Shown in pieces: positions 4,958 to 5,504 of a DNA stretch of 5,504 nucleotides. Each line of letters begins with the position of its first letter. Positions within the stretch are counted from its first letter, which is position 1. A program made the translations under genes and the position numbers. This stretch comes from Ktedonobacterales bacterium (GTDB lineage: Bacteria > Chloroflexota > Ktedonobacteria > Ktedonobacterales > JACDGC01), in contig JACDGC010000296.1 in the NCBI GenBank assembly GCA_013815535.1, positions 1 to 5,504 on the forward strand, written 5' to 3'. The notes beneath the pieces are model-generated. The model was given only the letters and a program-made list of their open reading frames with translations, made no database searches and was not told the DNA's origin.

Positions 4958-5504
4958 ATGACCGCGACCTATCAATTCTTGCTGACACACCAAGAAGATG
5001 GCGTCTTGACGCTGACGATGAACCGCCCCGAAGTATTGAATGCCCTGAATGCTACCTTGATCGGTGAATTAGGTGACGAACTCGAACGTGCCGCCGATGA
5101 CGCCACCGTGCGGTGCATCGTGTTGACGGGCGCTGGGCGGGCGTTTGGATCAGGGCAAGACCTCAACGATTTCACGACGTTATATCAAGGGCCTGGTCCT
5201 ATCGTCGTGAGTGAGCACTTGGCGAAATATCATCGCATCCTGCGGGCAATCCAGCAGGCACCCAAACCCGTGATCGCGGCAGTGCGGGGCGTTGCCGCAG
5301 GGGCATCGTGCAATCTGGCGCTGGCCTGCGACTTACGCATCGCGGCGGATGATGCCCGCTTCATCGAAGCCTTCGCTCGCATTGGTCTGGTGCCCGACGC
5401 GGGGGGTGGCTATCTGCTGACACGCCTGGTCGGCCTGGGCAAAGCGATGGAACTGGCGATGCTCGCGGAAGAGGTAGGCGGCCCCGAAGCCGCACGGTTG
5501 GGGC
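4958..5504 (+). CDS. Enoyl-CoA hydratase/isomerase (crotonase) family, PaaG-like; 3' end cut off
   Basis: The first 182 codons of a crotonase-fold protein are present; the family has about 260 residues, so roughly 80 lie beyond the edge. Members bind acyl-CoA thioesters and stabilise the thioester oxyanion. The first oxyanion-hole region is GAGRAFGSGQDLND (about 59-72) and the second is GVAAGASCNLALACD (111-125). The closest pattern I know is PaaG, the isomerase that turns ring-epoxidised phenylacetyl-CoA into oxepin-CoA: GQDLND is shared, and IGLVPDAGG puts Asp147 where PaaG has its catalytic Asp. Both glutamates of classical hydratase are missing: Asn119 replaces the one in GGGCEL, and Phe139 the one in GQPE. 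This argues for isomerase chemistry rather than plain enoyl-CoA hydration. Small oddities are Gly64-Ser65 in place of the usual Cys/Ser-Ala, and GGG instead of GGT after Asp147. No other phenylacetate or beta-oxidation gene is in view, so the pathway is unknown. Confidence 0.92.
   Translation, partial: MTATYQFLLTHQEDGVLTLTMNRPEVLNALNATLIGELGDELERAADDATVRCIVLTGAGRAFGSGQDLNDFTTLYQGPGPIVVSEHLAKYHRILRAIQQAPKPVIAAVRGVAAGASCNLALACDLRIAADDARFIEAFARIGLVPDAGGGYLLTRLVGLGKAMELAMLAEEVGGPEAARLG

Overview
The window is a stretch of ordinary bacterial chromosome of high G+C. Every gene I can support lies on the + strand, and both ends cut through a gene. The protein sequences and the G+C-rich codon choice would fit a Chloroflexota-like bacterium, but that is an impression from recognised motifs rather than a search, and I hold it weakly. 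No rRNA, tRNA, CRISPR array, insertion sequence, transposase, integrase, phage gene or attachment site is visible.

Layout. (1) 1-1680: the last 559 residues of the ribosome-binding GTPase TypA/BipA, lacking only the N-terminal P-loop region beyond the left edge, followed by a strong GC hairpin terminator at 1707-1741. (2) 1742-1829: a short regulatory gap with interleaved dyads and an extended -10 box. (3) 1830-3044: a PLP-dependent enzyme of the Cys/Met metabolism (trans-sulfuration) family with all main catalytic residues. (4) 3045-3139: a gap with a hairpin over the preceding stop, a 7-bp dyad and an extended -10 box. (5) 3140-3637: a DinB-family metal-binding four-helix protein. (6) 3638-3732: a gap with a -10 box and mutually exclusive hairpins. 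(7) 3733-4756: two small membrane proteins 13 bp apart, almost certainly one transcript; the first has a long acidic, proline-rich tail and two membrane segments, the second has five. (8) 4757-4957: a 201-bp gap of clearly lower G+C with a promoter and a good ribosome binding site. (9) 4958-5504: the first 182 codons of a crotonase-family protein most like the PaaG-type isomerases, cut by the right edge.

How the genes work together. Most have their own promoter-like sequence and leader, so they look like separately transcribed genes rather than a pathway cluster. The exception is the membrane pair. TypA is a translation and stress factor, the PLP enzyme works in sulfur amino-acid metabolism, and the PaaG-like protein acts on acyl-CoA thioesters; nothing here ties them into one system. 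I did not find a convincing new multi-gene system. The most useful second looks are the membrane pair with its attenuator-like leader, the dyad cluster in front of the PLP enzyme, and the exact chemistry of the PLP and crotonase-family enzymes.
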